This document shows, piece by piece, positions 36,753-49,525 of a stretch of DNA of 64,000 nt. Source of the DNA: Megaleporinus macrocephalus. Lineage: Eukaryota > Chordata > Actinopteri > Characiformes > Anostomidae. Location: positions 4,228,289 to 4,292,288 of the forward strand of contig CM038719.1 in assembly GCA_021613375.1 (NCBI GenBank), given 5' to 3'. The position numbers and the translations under genes are program-made. Positions within the stretch are counted from its first letter, which is position 1; each line of letters starts with the position of its first letter. The notes beneath the pieces are model-generated. The model ran no database searches and was not told where the DNA came from. It saw only the letters and a list, made by a program, of their open reading frames with translations.

Positions 36753-38255
36753 AGTGCCCAGCATGAACTACTTTGCTACTGTGAAGTCTACTGTCTTCAA
36801 CGCTGGTACGTAATAACACAGGCTCTATCAACAGTTCTCTACCTGTTCCAAAGCCTACTGGAGACCTATGATGTCAGTTCATTGGGTATTAGCTCACAGA
36901 ATTCCCATTTTGACTGGGAATTTGATGGCATGTGAAGGAAAAATGTAGGAAGGACGAAAAGTATCGGCTTTGTAACATTTCTGTTTAGAATCGATTTCTG
37001 AGAGCACACTTCATTTCTCCCACAGAGAGAAAGAAAAACAGCTTGGATCCGGATTTCCTAATATGGGCACGACGGCGAATGATGACAAACCGCAGTGGTC
37101 TACACGGCCTTAATGTGGGCGGACAGGAAGGTAGTGCAGTACAAATGTTCAGCTAATGACACTAATAATAACACTGCCCCACCCTGGACACTGTATAATC
37201 ACAACACATTCTCTCACACATGCATACAGGACAAAGGCCTCTCTCTCGCTCACACTCACGGAGAAAGAGAGAGAGCGCCGCCGCTGTTTATGCACACGCG
37301 GAGAGGAAAAGAAGTAAATGACCACATGTACAACTGTATGCCTGCCTTGACATGAACGATCATTAAATAGAACTTAAGCTGTCGTTTCCTGTTTAGCGCC
37401 AGAGCTGTTCTCTTGGTTCCCTCAAGCACGAGAAACACCTCACAAATTATAGCCTATCTAACAGTTTTGGCCTACGTGAAAGAATTACCCTGCAAACACA
37501 GTAACGTTGTGACAACGTTGTGCCAACCGAGTGTTTGGGTGCTCACAATGCTGAAATGCAATTCCTCAGAAAGTTGCTACAACGTTATATGACAGTGTGG
37601 TCAGTACGTTGTCACAACCTCCTAGAATCCTTCATACGTTCCATAATCTGCATGGAATTCCATGGAATTTTAGCCAACGTCGGCTAAGTTGCCAACATTC
37701 AGTCATAATATCGCATACGACATTATTGAGTAGCGACGTCATGACAACCTTGTTCAGACTACGTAAAAAACACCATCTTTTGAGAACACTGTAGCAGAAA
37801 GTAGACGCCATTGTGATAACAGTTGTTTGTTTGCTGGGTAGCCAGCGCTAGCAATTGGGCAATAAGCTTCACATGCCACAACTCAGGAATTCGGAACATG
37901 ACACCACTGAGATCCTGCCTAAAAGCAGTGTTTTGTATATGTAGTTCATCAGTCAGGACATGTTTAGTGTCTGAAGTTTGTTGCTGGAGCTACGAAGCTA
38001 ATGTAGCTAACAAGTAATGCTAGCGTATACAGTCACCGGTGAGATAATAGGTAATCTGAATTAAGCTTAGTTTCTAAATGGCTGCTGGTTTTAGCTTTCC
38101 TCACACACATAAGTAGCTCTATAACTCGATTACATAACAACTTGACACGGTTAGCATTAGGCTAATGTGTGGGGTATAAACTTTCATTGCTAGTTAGCTA
38201 CGTTAGCCTTGTGCACACCTCATTAAAAGCCTTTATCTTTTATCAATAAGTGTAT
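36753..38255. other. Non-coding, includes an ACAACGTTGT-type repeat
   Basis: The stretch 37498-37760 has repeated AACGTT and GTCACAAC-like words (AACGTTGTGACAACGTTGTG), a known look of some teleost repeats. The rest is AT-rich and unremarkable. Confidence 0.4.
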
Positions 38256-38600
38256 TTTCACCAGTAAGAATAGATGTAAATAATCCTACATACAATACAA
38301 AATAACATGAATATCTTATTGTGAGAGAAGTAGATCATGTATTGAGCTCCAGTTTGAAGAACAAAATTAGGTTCCAGATTTCTCCTGGACGCCCCAGACA
38401 TTGTATGAATGTGTTCAGTTCCTTCAGCAGTAATCTTGATTTATCTTAATGAAGTACTGAGCAGTCAAAGCAGGTATTAGATGAGAACTGATAATAATAC
38501 TGGGTTGTTTAGGAGAAGCTTGGAAAGGATTAAATAAACACACTGACGAATGGAAAAGCACTACTTACTCTATTAATACTGTTTAATATTTAAATAATAA
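38256..38600 (-). mobile_element. Family B MITE, copy 1
   Basis: AGTTTGAAGAACAAAATTAG, GATTTCTCCTGGACGCCCCA, GACATTGTATGAATGTGTTC and GTATTAGATGAGAACTGATA match copies at 42464-42740 and 46600-47075 (inverse) and 58085-58445 (same orientation). The family ends in CTTTTGTACAGTACTGTA. Confidence 0.75.
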
Positions 38601-39067
38601 AGTGATTTACTGAGTAAATAAAAGATTCCTGTATGGGAAAAAAACAGCTTTTTTATATATAATAATGTCTCCAAGTGACTAAAACCTTTGTAGTGAACTT
38701 CAAATTTGGCTGAACAAGTACATTTGCTCTAAAAGCCTAATTGCTACTGGATTTGTTCTTGTTCTTCATCATATATCCTTCTATTTTACGCTGCTCATCC
38801 ACAACCAGATCTTGTCGCTGCTGTACTTGCAGTTCTACCTACAGTGATCTTTATTTATGTTCCCCACTTAAGAACGTCAGCACAGCCATCCATAAGTGTG
38901 CAGGTCACAAGGCCATAAACCGTTACAGATGTTTTATGACTAAACAGCTACTGACCATAACTGAGCACACGATCACTATCACTGCGTGTGCTATGACTTT
39001 CTTAGATTTACTGTCAACATAAAGACCATTTAGACCGTTTAACTCGAGCCCTAGCTTTAGCCCTGCC
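38601..39067. other. Non-coding, no feature seen
   Basis: AT-rich with no repeat signature that I recognise. An open stretch at 38741-39022 has no family resemblance. Confidence 0.4.
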
Positions 39068-39202
39068 TTTTTAACCCCTTAAAATCCCTGACTTATTATT
39101 AAACAGTAACTGCAAGGACGGTAAAGCAAACTGGTTGGGTTATCCTTAGGTTATAGAAATGTGGGTCCACCGGTGGGCCCTGGCCTTCTAAGGGGTTAAA
39201 AT
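39068..39202. mobile_element. Short MITE with AACCCCTTA ends
   Basis: TTTTTAACCCCTTAAAAT at the left and TCTAAGGGGTTAAAA at the right are inverted. The length is about 135 bp. Confidence 0.55.
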
Positions 39203-40019
39203 GGGGCACTGCTAGACATCTGATATGTTCATGATTGGGTTTAGAGCCCATATACATGTACCGAACCATCTGCAAATACTGTTATCTTATCGCTTTGCCA
39301 TGTCACCCAGCTCCAAATCCATCAACACTACTACAAATACCCTGATAGCAAGAGGACGGTGGTCCCACTGATGGCAAAGCTGGTGGTCTGGCGTCTTGCT
39401 CAGGATTTTCTGTGCGACCCATGAGTGGTTAAGCAGAGTATTAGTATTTATCTTCAAAGTAGTTTAGTTTAATTTAGTTTAGTCAATATTTTTTATTTAC
39501 CACAGTGTCAACAACAACATTTGTATTATTTTAATTACAATTGTATTATTATAATATTTTAATTAAATTACTATTAGGGTCTGTAATATTGTTCTTGGTT
39601 TATTTTCTAAAATAAAAGTCTCTGTGCATTTATTTAAACCTATTTAAAGATATTAAAAATTGTTTGACCTTAATAGACCTTGGTTGTCCGAGGGTTAGAC
39701 CAGCAGTGGTAAACAGTCAGCGGGATACTGACCTGCTCAAGCCTGTGGGCAGCTATCTGGGTTTGTAATAATAAGGCCTGTAATTATAATGCACATAAAA
39801 TCTGGACACTAGGCTCTTCAGTCTCTCATTTATTAATAAAAATGTCACTAAATATGAAATAGACAAACAGATGTAATCACAGCACTGGAGCTGTGAGGCT
39901 ACTGTAGCTAACAAGCAATGGAACAAGCAATGGAAGGTTGTGGCCACCAGTTTGCAACATGATGACCGTATCATCACCCAACCATGTTAAGGATCTTAAA
40001 TAGAGGTAAATGGACAGAC
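39203..40019. other. Non-coding, AT-rich
   Basis: Mixed sequence with an AT-rich stretch at 39440-39660. No gene or clear repeat. Confidence 0.4.
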
Positions 40020-41010
40020 GTTCACAGTCGAGTCACATTATTACCATTACTATTTTACATTATTATTATGAGCACGCCCTACTTTGGACGTTGGCAGCGC
40101 ATAGGTGTCAGTGTTCTGGTCTGGAGAATGTTGTTTCGTGACATTCTCTGGACCCACTCTCAACCGATCTGGATCTTGCAGACCACATACACCACATGCT
40201 GACTGTCTTCTCTGGGGCGGTTGAGATCTTCCAGCAAGATGATGCAACACGTCACACAGCTGACCAAGCCTAAACAACAACAACAACAAGTACTGTTGTG
40301 TTCATTAGTGATGATGCCCAACAGTAATGAAACGACTGCAGCTGACAACATTAACGGTCATCTCAAAGCCTGATCTGCCATGAAATCCAATGTCCAGCTG
40401 GTCATCCAAGTCAATGAGTTGCATATGTATGTAGTTCTTTTTCACTTTGGCTGTTGATTCTGAATCATTTCATTGCTTCAAAAACTGAGTGTAATGAAAC
40501 AGCTACAGCTAAAAACATTAGCACTCGACTTGAAGCCTAAATTTCGTCCATGTTTATGGATACCCATGTACTTTACAGAGCCAGAAACTTCATAATCTAG
40601 TCTAGAACAGCAAACTGAACATCCCCACACGGTTTGAGGCAAATGTGTGATGATTAAGACTTGATGCTAAAAGCTAACTATCATGTGTCCTTTACTAGTT
40701 AGCTACATTAGTCTTGTAACTGCAGTAACTAACAAAGCGAACTTCAGACAGCAAACTATATGGGGGACGTCCACAGTTGAGTCATATTATTATTCCTACT
40801 TTGGACGACGGCAGCGTGGGGAATGTTTTGGTGACGTTCTCTGGACTCACTTATCCCTGTGGAAGACACTCTCAACCCATTTGGGTCTGAATCCATGCTT
40901 GCAGATCACGTACACCATACATGCTGATTGTCTTCTCTGGGGCGGATGGGATCTTCCAGCAAGACGATGCAACAATAGTTGAAAGTGGTCATAATAATGT
41001 GACTGTGTAG
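40020..41010. mobile_element. Two related Tc1-like fragments
   Basis: CAGTCGAGTCACATTATTAC (40026) and CAGTTGAGTCATATTATTAT (40777) are copies of one terminal repeat. GTGGTCATAATAATGTGACT (40986) is its inverse. Both fragments share GACTGTCTTCTCTGGGGCGG-like sequence and CTTCCAGCAAGACGATGCAA. The ends match the fragment at 14936. The stretch 40300-40770 between them is mixed. Confidence 0.65.
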
Positions 41011-41129
41011 TTAACGCTAGTTAACTGATTCTTCTCTATGAATTGAGATGCTCTACCACTGATTGTTTGATTAAACCTTTAGAAAACAAAAATTGAGAAT
41101 TGTTGTTGATCTCCTCCTCCTTTTCCATG

Positions 41130-41661
41130 TTAACCCTTTGATGCACAACCTGCGTCAAAAGTGACCCGACTGAGATTTTATGTATCTTTGTATCTGTATC
41201 TTTGCAAATAAATTCATTTCATCATTCAAGCTTTCGTGCATTCATCAGTTTACTTGTTTGTGATCATCACAAATCCTGATTTCAGTTTTATTTGGTTTAA
41301 TTAATTAATAAAAAAAAAATTTCTATCACTACCTTCTAACAGACAGCATGGGCCAGAGTTAACCCTTATGTGTTCACTATGGATTTTGATAGGAACTGTT
41401 GACATTTGTAAACATTTGCAGTTAAAAACATATTTACAAACACTTTTAGTTTATGAAGTAAATAAATAAGAATTTAAACAATGATTTAAGATAAAAAACA
41501 AGATTTTTAATGAACGCTTGGAACATTAAATAATGAAATAAACTAATTTTAATAGATTCACTAAAGAGACACTCAGCAGTACATACAGTAACATAGGAGA
41601 TGTATATGGGTCAGGTTGTGCATTAGAAGGGGTTTGTTTAGCTTGTGCATTAAAGGGTTAA
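41130..41661. mobile_element. MITE with TTAACCCTTTGATGCACAAC ends
   Basis: The right end CTTGTGCATTAAAGGGTTAA is the inverse of the left. A sub-terminal GGGTCAGGTTGTGCATTA at about 41609 also mirrors GCACAACCTGCGTCAAAAG on the left. The inside is AT-rich without a frame. Confidence 0.7.
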
Positions 41662-42463
41662 CTCCAGTGCAAGCAGACTTCACACACTCAGTGTATTCTG
41701 GTTGATTGACTATATTTAGTGTTTGGAAGTCAATAGTAAATCAGATTTTCTCCCCAAACTGTTCCTCACTGATGTGGGTGGTGTGGTGGGCCTGTGTTTG
41801 TGTAAGGCGGTGCTTGTTTCTGGAAGATCACAGATTGTGGTTGTTATGGGGATGATGTTAGCAGGCACAGACCACAGTGTGTGTGTTTGAGAACGGGTGA
41901 GTGGGTCTGTAGTGAGATCGCCGAGTGCGTATGATAAGGAGGTTCTGCGCCGGCTTCGTGTTTGTGCTGAGCGGCCAGCGCTCTGCTTCGGTGAGGTAGG
42001 AGACAGAGGACACGGCTGAGCGGGCTTGTTTGTGAAAGGGCCGTGTGTGTGTGTGTGTCTGAAGGAGCTTCTGAGTGTGTCTGTGTGTCTGCGGTGGGCA
42101 AAAATATGCATTTAGCTTCGTGTACGTACAAAATCTATATAGTGAGATTAAACCATGAACACGGAACTGAAACCACAGCCTGGATTAACTTTTGAATGTT
42201 TTGCAGGTTAATAACAGAGTACATTAACACAAAGTTAGTGAACAAGTCAAATGTTTATGTAACACATTTACTTGTGTATTTATTTTAGGGACAAAACAGT
42301 AACTTTAAAGGAGATGGGGAAGAAACACTCTTCAGAAGATTTTTTTTCCAAGTAATTTGACTGTTCAGCATGAAATTTTAACGAAGTGTTTTTGTGCAAA
42401 ATTGAACATTTACTTATTATTCAAGCTCATTTTATTGCCTTTCATTTTTTACTGTATGTACAT
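41662..42463. other. Non-coding, includes a (TG)n-rich stretch
   Basis: The stretch 41700-42110 is GC-richer with GTGTGTGTGTGTGT at about 42043 and no repeat signature. It could be regulatory. No splice-supported exon. Confidence 0.4.
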
Positions 42464-42740
42464 ATACAGTCCTGTACAAACGTTTCATTCACTTGTGTTC
42501 ATTATTATATTTAAAAGCTATTATTTCCAGACAGGACGCTTTTATTTACTCAGTAAAACATTTGCTGATATTATTAAATATTAATCAGTATTAATAGAGT
42601 AAGTAGTGCTTTTCCATACATCAGTGTGTTTATTTAACTCTTTCCAGGCTTCTCCTAAACAACCCAGAATTATTTACAGTTCTCATCTAATACCTGCTTT
42701 CACTGCTCAGTACTTCATTAAGCTAAATCAAGAACCTATC
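42464..42740 (+). mobile_element. Family B MITE, copy 2 (left part)
   Basis: It starts ACAGTCCTGTACAAACGTTT, the family end, then TTATTTACTCAGTAAAAC, AATAGAGTAAGTAGTGCTTT and AGGCTTCTCCTAAACAACCC. It stops at a (CTAT)n/(TA)n run at 42737-42770. Confidence 0.7.
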
Positions 42741-43449
42741 TATCTATCTATCTATCTATATATATATATACCCAACACCCACCCCTGGGGACACACTACC
42801 GTACTACTACTTACTACTGTAACACTACCTTCACCTACCTGTGTACAGGTAAACTGTAACACTGATACTCATATTGATATAATGTTGATGTCCATGTACT
42901 GATAAAATATTGCCACACAAAGATATCGTGATAATATGCTGTATCGATCTTTCTCCCAGTGTTAATATCTAACTCAACAGCTTTATCTTGTTAAAACCTC
43001 TGAAGTGTTGCCTCATACTATAGTTGGCATTATGCCCATATTAGGAAATCCAGGTCTGGGCTGGGTTATCTCTTCAGGAAATATGAATGGCACTTGTGTT
43101 GAACCCCGCGGTAAACAAACACGACTCAAAGCCAAAACCAGGTGCATTTTTTCTTAGAATGTTGTGGGATTAGCCACATTGCTTCCTGTAAGCTGACGCT
43201 GGCGCAGAATAAACAGGAGCCCAATCCTAAAACTCTCATAGACACTGAAATACACACAGACCAGTGAGCGCTATCGCAGGGTAGCTCGCTCAGGCAGTGC
43301 TGGTACACGATTCAAGCGGTCGAAGTATGTAAGAGTGTTGGAAGTTTAATCTCAGGTCAGTTCAGTGGTTATTAGTCGGCTTGTAGTATAACAAACATAT
43401 TCCAGCTGACACACAGCCCCAGTTCAGAGAATCAGCCTTAATACATAAG
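42741..43449. other. Non-coding
   Basis: A short (TATC)n/(TA)n run, a TACTACTTACTACTG stretch and a piece of a TATCGTGATA-type repeat (42920-42960), then unique-looking sequence up to the minisatellite. No gene. Confidence 0.4.
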
Positions 43450-45900
43450 AAACCAGCAGTGAAACATACACACACACTAGTTAACACACACTAGGGGGCA
43501 GTGAAACACCCACACACACGCACACTAGTAAACACACACTAGGGGGCAGTGAAACACCCACACGTACACACACTAGTTAACTCACACACTAGGGGGCAGC
43601 GAAACACCCACATACACACACTAGGGGGCAGTGAAACACCCACATGCACACACACTAATAAACACACACTAGGGGGCAGTGAAACACCCATATACACACA
43701 CTAGTTAACACACACACTAGGGGGCAGTGAAACACCCACATGCACACACAGTAGTGTACACAAACATTAGGGGGCAGTGAAACACCCACATACACACACA
43801 CACTAGTAAACACACACTAGGGGGCAGTGAAACACCCACATACACACACACTAGTAAACACACACTAGGGGGCAGTGAAACACCCACATACACACACACA
43901 CTAGTAAACACACACTAGGGGGCAGTGAAACACCCACATGCACACACACTAGTTAACTCACACACTAGGGGGCAGTGAAACACCCACATACACACACACT
44001 AGTTAACTCACACACTAGTTAACACACACTAGGGGGCAGTGAAACACCCACATACACACACACACTAGTAAACACACACTAGGGGGCAGTGAAACACCCA
44101 CATACACACACACTAGTAAACACACACTAGGGGGCAGTGAAACACCCACATGCACACACACTAGTTAACTCACACACTAGGGGGCAGTGAAACACCCACA
44201 TACACACACTAGTTAACTCACACACTAGGGGGCAGTGAAACACCCACATACACACACACTAGTAAACACACACTAGGGGGCAGTGAAACACTCACATACA
44301 CACACACTAGTAAACACACACTAGGGGGCAGTGAAACACCCACATGCACACACACTAGTTAACTCACACACTAGGGGGCAGTGAAACACCCACATGCACA
44401 CACGCACTAGTGAACACACACTAGGGGGCAGTGAAACACCCACATGCACACACACTAGTAAACACACACTGGGGGCAGTGAAACACCCACATGCACACAC
44501 ACTAGTTAACACACACACTAGGGGGCAGTGAAACACCTACATGCACACACGCACTAGTGAACACACACACTAGGGGGAGTGAAACGCCCATATACACACA
44601 CTAGTTAACACACACACTAGGGGGCAGTGAAACACCCACATGCACACACAGTAGTGTACACAAACATTAGGGGGCAGTGAAACACCCACATGCACACACA
44701 TACTAGTGAACACACACACTAGGGGACAGTGAAACACCCACATACACACACACTAGTAAACACACACTAAGGGGCAGTGAAACGCCCATATACACACACT
44801 AGTTAACACACACACTAGGGGGCAGTGAAACACCCACATGCACACACAGTAGTGTACACAAACATTAGGGGGCAGTGAAACACCCACATGTACACACATA
44901 CTAGTGAACACACACAATAGGGGGCAGTGAAACGCCCACATACACACACACTAGTAAACACACACTAGGGGGCAGTGAAACACCCACATGCACACACACT
45001 AGTTAACTCACACACTAGGGGGCAGTGAAACACCCACATGTACACACATACTAGTGAACACACACACTAGGGGGCAGTGAAACGCCCATATACATACACT
45101 AGTTAACACACACACTAGGGGGCAGTGAAACACCCACATGCACACACAGTAGTGTACACAAACATTAGGGGGCAGTGAAACACAAACATGCACACACATA
45201 CTAGTGAACACACACACTAGGGGACAGTGAAACACCCACATGTACACACATACTAGTGAACACACACACTAGGGGGCAGTGAAACGCCCATATACATACA
45301 CTAGTTAACACACACACTAGGGGACAGTGAAACACCCACATACTGACACACTAGTAAACACACACTAGGGGGCAGTGAAATACCCATATACACACACTAG
45401 TTAACACACACACTAGGGGGCAGTGAAACACCCACATGCACACACAGTAGTGTACACAAACATTAGGGGGCAGTGAAACACCCACATGTACACACATATT
45501 AGTGAACACACACACTAGGAGGCAGTGAAACGCCCATATACACACACTAGTAAACACACACTAGGGGGCAGTAAAACACCCACATACACACACACTAGTA
45601 AACACACACTAGGGGACAGTGAAACACCCACATGTACACACATACTAGTGAACACACACACTAGGGGCAGTGAAATGCCCATATACACACACACTAGTGA
45701 ACACACACCTTAGGGGGCAGAGAGACATCCAAATATACACACAAACAACAGTGAACACAAACTAGGGGGCAAAGTGAAAGTTCCACATATACACACACTA
45801 GTGAACACACAAATATATACACACTAGTGAACACACATCTATGGGGCAGTGAAACACCCACATACACCCACACTAGTAAACACACACCAGGGGGCAGTTA
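43450..45900. repeat. SINE-tail-derived minisatellite, array 2
   Basis: About 45-50 units of 45-60 bp built from CACTAGGGGGCAGTGAAACA, CCCACATACACACACACTAG and TAAACACACA, with variants GTAGTGTACACAAACATT, TTAACTCACACACTAG and AAACGCCCATATACAC. Several variant units recur together (43736, 44640, 44837, 45137, 45437), so blocks were duplicated. Read on the minus strand they give VCVHVGVSLPP-type pseudo-peptides, which I do not treat as genes. Confidence 0.93.
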
Positions 45901-45950
45901 GCAAACCTTTCCGGAGCGGTGGGAAGTCCTGCTCAAGGGGACTTCAGACG
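45889..45950 (-). mobile_element. SINE remnant flanking array 2
   Basis: GGGGGCAGTTAGCAAACCTT, CCGGAGCGGTGGGAAGTCC and GCTCAAGGGGACTTCAG resemble the SINE body that normally follows the GGGCAGTGAGCACACTTGCC tail junction. The orientation is the same as in array 1. Confidence 0.65.
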
Positions 45951-46600
45951 TGTCCAGGTTGGGGCAGCAGGTTGGGTGTGCGCGCGGGTCTGTGTGTGTT
46001 TGTGTCGGAGGTGAGGGCTGGCAGGGTGAAGCCCAGGAGCAGGCCCAGTGGAGCACGTCATTGTAGTAAATGGAGCGAGCGCGGAGATAAAGAGCTTCTG
46101 TTTGTCACTCAGCCACTGCCGATACCTCTGCCGCACGTGTGTGTGCCTGCCAGCCGCGTATATTCCCGTTCCAAAGAAAACACACACCCTTTCAGAAGCC
46201 AAGCCTTCTCCTGAAAGCTACACTGTGTTTACCGCATACACACAGTTCCTTTTCAAAACAATACTCCCCCGAATGCTGTTCACAGCGCACATAAATCAGG
46301 CTGACATGCTGAAATCCCATTTACAAACGGCGCACCTCGCAATTACTCAGTACCATCTGCCCAGCGCGCAGGCACACAGCTGGTATTCACGTTACCGGAC
46401 GACATACGACTCTCGAAAGGAAAACACCACCTTTCCAGATTTCTCTAAAACAGAGATCTGAGACGTCCCTCACTGCCTCGGACTGTGTTGAGCTGCTAAG
46501 TGATCTCACGCATACTCTCTGAAAGACTACTATCTGAGTTGTACTCAAGTCTATTAGTGATACATAACCTCAGCTGAAAAGCTCACGTGGGGATATTATT
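45951..46600. other. Unique GC-richer stretch, candidate regulatory element
   Basis: No repeat signature over about 500 bp. CpGs are scattered and several homeobox- or POU-like words occur (CATAAATCAGG, CAATTACTCAG). No frame with splice support. Confidence 0.4.
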
Positions 46601-47070
46601 TAATTTTTCCAGACAGGAAACTTTTATTTACTCAGTAAACACTTTATTATTAAATATAAAACAGTATTAATAGAGTAAGTAGAGCTTTTACATACGTCAG
46701 TGTGTTTATTTAACCCTTTCCAAGCTTCTCCTAAACAACCCAGTATTATTATCAGTTCTCATCTAATACCTGCTTTGACTGCTCAGTACTTCATTAAGAT
46801 AAATCAAGATTTGCTGCTGAAGGAACTGAACACATTCATACAATGTCTGGGGCGTCCAGGAGAAATCTGGAACCTAACTTTGTTCTTCAAACTGGATCAA
46901 GATCTGATCTACTTCTCTCACAATAACATATTCATGTTACTTTGTATTGTGTTTATGATTATTTACATCTGTTCTAATCAGATCTGCTGTCGTTACTGGA
47001 GAACACACACTTATTAATGACAAACACTTTTACACTATGAGCTTAGGTGTTTCAGACTTTTGCACAGTAC
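46600..47070 (+). mobile_element. Family B MITE, copy 3
   Basis: Contains CAGACAGGAAACTTTTATTT, CAAGCTTCTCCTAAACAACC, TCATACAATGTCTGGGGCGT, CCAGGAGAAATCTGGAACCT and the end CTTTTGCACAGTACTGTA. This is the most complete plus-strand copy. It is followed at once by a foldback element fragment. Confidence 0.8.
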
Positions 47071-47343
47071 TGTATCTCCATATGTTTGCATTCACTCACT
47101 GCTGCATCTGATCTACTTACACCAGCACAGCACACACTAACACACCACCACCACGTCAGTGTCACTGCAGTGCTGAGAATGATCAGCCTCCCTAATAATA
47201 TCTGCTCTGTGGTGGTCCTGTGGGGGTCCTGATCATTAAAGAACAGAGTAATAAAGTATACAGAGAATCAGATGAACTACAGTCTGTAAGTGGAGCTCCT
47301 GTATGGTCAGTGGAGCTGATACAGTGGACAGTGAGTGTAGATA
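47071..47343 (+). mobile_element. Foldback element fragment (right arm)
   Basis: GTCAGTGTCACTGCAGTGCT, GAGAATGATCAGCCTCCCTA and GTGGTGGTCCTGTGGGGGTC match the right arm of the complete element at 50411-50994. It extends to GGAGCTGATACAGTGGACAG, which also borders the 34-bp minisatellite at 18613. Confidence 0.8.
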
Positions 47344-47880
47344 GAAGTGGGTTAGTGAACATAGTAGGCACAGGTGAACCAGTGCTAGTTTCTTTGAAGA
47401 GTAGAAATGTTTTTATTGGGGTGTTTTAGGTTCATCCGTACATTTTATGTTGAAGAGCCTGGTTACGGGTGGAGTGGTGGGTTTTCCAGAGTACAGCAGA
47501 GAGCTGTGTATATCTGTGTATATAGAGATATATCTGTATGTCTATTTCTGGGACACGACAATGAGCCGTCATAGGTTTCCCAACCGAAACCTAAAATTAG
47601 CTAGAAATTAAAAACCAAAAACCTAAAATTAAAAACCTAAAATTAAAAACTGAATATACGTCCACCAAATATATGTCTGAATACTGAAATATTTAGATCC
47701 AGCACTAACTGTGACATATCATGTATGATGAAGTCTTCTTTACGTATTGCAATATTATTATTATTTATTTATTTTTATTATTATATTTTCACCATGTCAC
47801 CTGCCTCTAGCTGCTGGTACACTCTGAAGTCATATATCCAATACCATTTAAATATTAATGCTGTGTATTGGCAAGAACCT
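47344..47880. other. Non-coding
   Basis: AT-rich. A short tandem of AAAACCTAAAATT occurs at 47588-47650. No gene. Confidence 0.4.
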
Positions 47881-48180
47881 GTCGATATAACACGTACAGT
47901 GGTGCAGCGGTCACGATTCAATATATTGCAATATTGAAAGCAAAGTGATTGTGAGTGTATTGCGATTTTTAAAATCCTACTATTAAAACACACCACTGTA
48001 TGAACAGGTTTGTCAATGCTTACAACAGCATTGCACCCTTGTGCTACTTGTTAATGTTGCAAATGGATTGCAACACTGCCATCTAGTGGTCAGAGCGTTA
48101 AACACACCACACAAAGATTCACTCTCTGCCAGGAATCTGTGTTTTTGAAAATTAATACAGTTCCAGCAAACATGATGTCC
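47880..48180 (-). repeat. Dispersed repeat family C, copy 2
   Basis: The inverse of the pieces at 6440-6810, including CTGCCATCTAGTGG at 48076-48089 and AGTAGGATT-type sequence. CTCF-like core on the minus strand. Confidence 0.7.
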
Positions 48181-48297
48181 CGATATTTCGATATTTTTTT
48201 ACACCCCTATTAATTGATTTATTATTAAATAAATGATGTAAACTAATCAAATAGTCAATTATTGGTAATAAAATTGTCAAATGATAAACAAAACATT

Positions 48298-48745
48298 TAG
48301 AATCAGAATCAGAATCAGAAATACTTTATTGATCCCAGGGGGAAATTGCAGTTTTTACAGTAGCAGAAGAAGAATACACACTCTAATAGTAATTTACAAC
48401 ATAAAAGAAATTTGTAGTATGTACACATATATAAGTCTTATATTACAATAGAATAATAAGATGTAAAGAATAAAATATAAAGTGACTGTGTCTATAATAT
48501 TAAGTACAGATATACCGTATACAGCAGTAAGAGTTTTAGAAGTAAGAAAGTTATTGCACATTTGAGTTCTTACATACATAATTAAATTATAGTTCTACTG
48601 GTATCACTGTACATGTGAAAGGTGTCGTACATTCAGGGAGGAGTTATAAAGTTTGATAGCCACTGGTAGAAATGACCTCCTGTGGCGTTCTGTAGTGCAT
48701 TTTGGCTGAATGAGTCTCTCACTGAATGTGCTCCTGCTTCAGGAT
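48298..48745 (-). mobile_element. LINE 3' end with hexamer tail
   Basis: Read on the minus strand, 48745-48640 gives SERLIQPKCTTERHRRSFLP and VAIKLYNSSL, the conserved end of the reverse-transcriptase protein of a CR1/Rex-like LINE. An AT-rich 3'UTR follows, then CTGCAATTTCCCCCTGGGAT, CAATAAAGTATTTC and the tail (TGATTC)n at 48298-48319. It is truncated at the 5' side, as usual for LINE copies. Confidence 0.8.
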
Positions 48746-48784
48746 ATTAAAGGCTGTTCCGTAAAACCATATTTGTTGATAGGG

Positions 48785-49145
48785 GTGTAGGAAAATATCA
48801 AACATAGAGAACATCACAATATTGTCTTTGGTGATAATGTATCAATTCAACACATTTTTGATTTTTAACCAATAGTTTCCAAAGATTTGTGGTAGATGGT
48901 GGTGCATGTTGTGTTGCGTTTGAACCCGTGACCACTAGATGTCAGTGTTGTTTTAGAATTACACTCTCCCACTCCAACATTAACAAGTAGACCATTGCCG
49001 CACCGCTAACATTAGCATTATCAAAGCTATGCATGTGTTTTTTTTTGTTATATTGTCTTCTTACAGTATCGCAATATATTAAATCATAATCTCCGTATCA
49101 TGATACATATCATATCGCCAGGTTCTTAAAAATGCACAGCCCTGT
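48785..49145 (+). repeat. Dispersed repeat family C, copy 3
   Basis: GACCACTAGATGTCAGTGTT, CCCACTCCAACATTAACAAG, TACAGTATCGCAATATATTA and CATATCGCCAGGTTCTTA match copy 1 in order. The CTCF-like core is changed at one position (CCACTAGATGTCAG). Confidence 0.75.
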
Positions 49146-49269
49146 TTGCTATGATGTGATGATATAAATAGCATTTATTTATCTAATGCTATATAACTAT
49201 GCAAATGCATGATCCCTTTAAGGCTGTACTAGTATATTTTCAATACAGTAGTTGGGGCTGTTTGCTCGT

Positions 49270-49525
49270 TACGTGTCGTCCAATGAAAAACAGGTACCTC
49301 AAATTTTTGCGATTTTTAACTTTTCTACATGCTTTGAACAATTCGGTCGTCCTTTACGATGTGTCCAGATTTTATGACGACTGGACCAAAAAATTGGCTC
49401 CAAAATGGCTTTGGAAAAAATCCCTTTCCATTGACTTACATTAAAAGTGAAGAGCGTTTTTGTCCTCTCCTGTAAAGTCACTATTTTGGACATACTTGTT
49501 TTTCTCTGGACTTCGATGTTATCTA
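49270..49525. mobile_element. Family A MITE, copy
   Basis: Left TCGTCCAATGAAAAACAGGT and right GTTTTTCTCTGGACTTCGAT, with CCATTGACTTACATTAAAAG and CTCCTGTAAAGTC inside. More diverged than 13063-13299. Confidence 0.7.

Noticed and set aside
38741..39022. 93-codon open frame
   Set aside because: No start context, no family resemblance and flanked by repeats; expected by chance.
43717..45885. Minus-strand frames with VCVHVGVSLPP motifs
   Set aside because: Translations of the SINE-derived minisatellite; the frame shifts between units and no gene signals exist.
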